Assembly: GCA_021851065.1 (NCBI GenBank) | Contig: JAJZJQ010000013.1 | Coordinates: 1-38,235, forward strand | DNA: 38,235 bases | From: Microcaldota archaeon | GTDB taxonomy: Archaea > Micrarchaeota > Micrarchaeia > Micrarchaeales > CABMGC01 | Direction of reading: 5' to 3' | In this document: positions 37,761 through 38,235 of the stretch, in pieces | Numbering within the stretch: the stretch's first letter is position 1 | Layout of the letters: every line of letters starts with the position of its first letter | Notes under the pieces: model-generated | The model's database searches: none | Told to the model about the DNA's origin: nothing | Seen by the model: the letters and a program-made list of their open reading frames with translations, nothing else | Program-made: the position numbers and the translations under genes

Positions 37761-38235
37761 TCATACGCTGGCGTTGCTTACTGTGACTACGCAATATCCC
37801 TCCTGGACTGCGCAGCCCAGCACTCCCGGCACAGTGAACTCAGGGCACATGTAAGCAGACGAGTTGTACAGCACGCTATACTGGGAGCGCACTCGCGCTG
37901 CATATACGGAATTGACGCATACGAACTGCGACGGCTCGTTGTTATTGCAGGCACTTATCTGCTGGAGCGAACAGCTCTGGGCTGAAGATGATTCAAACGC
38001 AGTGGAATTCAGTGTGAATCCAGCTTGCATGGAACTATTGAGCTCCTGCTGCAGGTTTAGCGCTATTGCTGCATTGCCTTGCGGCTGCATTCCAGCCTGT
38101 GATGCAGGCCCTATGCCTGACAGTACAATAACTCTCATGTCGACTGCAATAGTCATATAGATATACGCCACTCCGAATACTATGACTGATACAAGTGCGC
38201 CCACCACTATGCCTACTTCTGTGTGCAGATCGGAA
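37761..38235 (-). CDS. Membrane-anchored surface protein, 5' end at the window edge
   Basis: The frame is open to the right edge, so the N-terminus may be missing; a GTG at 38207 is an internal candidate start. The visible part has one membrane helix (GALVSVIVFGVAYIYMTIAV) followed by a ~120-residue external domain. The domain has seven Cys, several N-x-S/T sites and a Ser/Gln-rich stretch (LQQELNSSMQAGFTLNS). It resembles the other small Cys-containing ectodomain proteins at the left of the window in style, but no family is recognised. It converges on ilvA with a 7-bp gap. The last nine bases of the window may not be genomic, so the first codons are unreliable. Confidence 0.6.
   Translation of the reverse strand, partial: SDLHTEVGIVVGALVSVIVFGVAYIYMTIAVDMRVIVLSGIGPASQAGMQPQGNAAIALNLQQELNSSMQAGFTLNSTAFESSSAQSCSLQQISACNNNEPSQFVCVNSVYAARVRSQYSVLYNSSAYMCPEFTVPGVLGCAVQEGYCVVTVSNASV
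38227..38235. other. Possible sequencing-adapter remnant at the right edge
   Basis: The window ends AGATCGGAA, identical to the first nine bases of the common Illumina TruSeq adapter (AGATCGGAAGAGC). Ending exactly there suggests untrimmed adapter at a contig end. Confidence 0.45.

Noticed and set aside
1-38235. CRISPR array or long direct repeats
   Set aside because: No regularly spaced repeats of 20 bp or more were seen; short local repeats only.

Overview
The window is archaeal. It carries archaeal-type DnaG primase, topoisomerase VI subunit A, membrane-anchored LonB, Hjc resolvase, class I lysyl-tRNA synthetase, an archaeal threonyl-tRNA synthetase with its own editing domain, and an S-layer protein tail of the methanogen type. 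Most transcription units have a TATA box 25-35 bp before the start codon, so leaderless or short-leader mRNAs are the rule here and decide many starts. Dense packing with ATGA/GTGA overlaps, many small Asn/Ser/Thr-rich surface proteins and this gene mix suggest a small-genome DPANN archaeon, most likely Micrarchaeota-like (ARMAN). That placement is inference.

Layout. 1-4414: tail of an S-layer gene, an intrinsic-like terminator, then two co-directional secreted or membrane proteins. 4406-7962: Hjc on the minus strand, a structured intergenic region with a long hairpin, dnaG and a coiled-coil protein. 7968-13100: thrS, a solitary TnpB element with its right-end hairpin, and two minus-strand glycosyltransferase-like genes (one GT-A, one multi-pass GT-C). 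13203-18843: a sulfur-activation and sulfosugar operon. It has a palindromic operator, a ribbon-helix-helix protein, a small unknown protein, CysD, a NUMOD3-like insert, CysN, an alkaline-phosphatase-superfamily enzyme and SqdB (UDP-sulfoquinovose synthase). 18844-20098: structured noncoding DNA around an orphan 192-aa gene. 20099-22666: a GalU-like nucleotidyltransferase divergent from a GT4 glycosyltransferase followed by endonuclease III. 22643-26595: HAD protein and the lonB-top6A pair. 26596-30563: small noncoding elements, an ArnE/ArnF-like membrane pair, a sequon-rich mini membrane protein, an alpha/beta hydrolase, tRNA-Lys(TTT), and a transglutaminase-like protein. 30579-38235: ZIP transporter with an odd 5' end, HxlR regulator, MazG-like pyrophosphohydrolase with lysS, AstE/AspA-like and GNAT genes, an ACT-domain regulator, RidA-IlvA, and a membrane protein running off the end.

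How it fits together. GalU (UDP-glucose), CysDN (APS), SqdB (UDP-sulfoquinovose), several glycosyltransferases, an ArnEF-like candidate lipid-sugar flippase, and many sequon-rich surface proteins make a coherent case for a sulfosugar-decorated cell surface. This resembles Sulfolobus, where Agl3 (an SqdB homologue) supplies sulfoquinovose for S-layer N-glycans. The step from APS to sulfite is not visible here. RidA next to threonine deaminase is a textbook metabolic pair, and lysS shares the window with tRNA-Lys. The last nine bases match the start of a common Illumina adapter, so the right edge may be a contig end with residual adapter.
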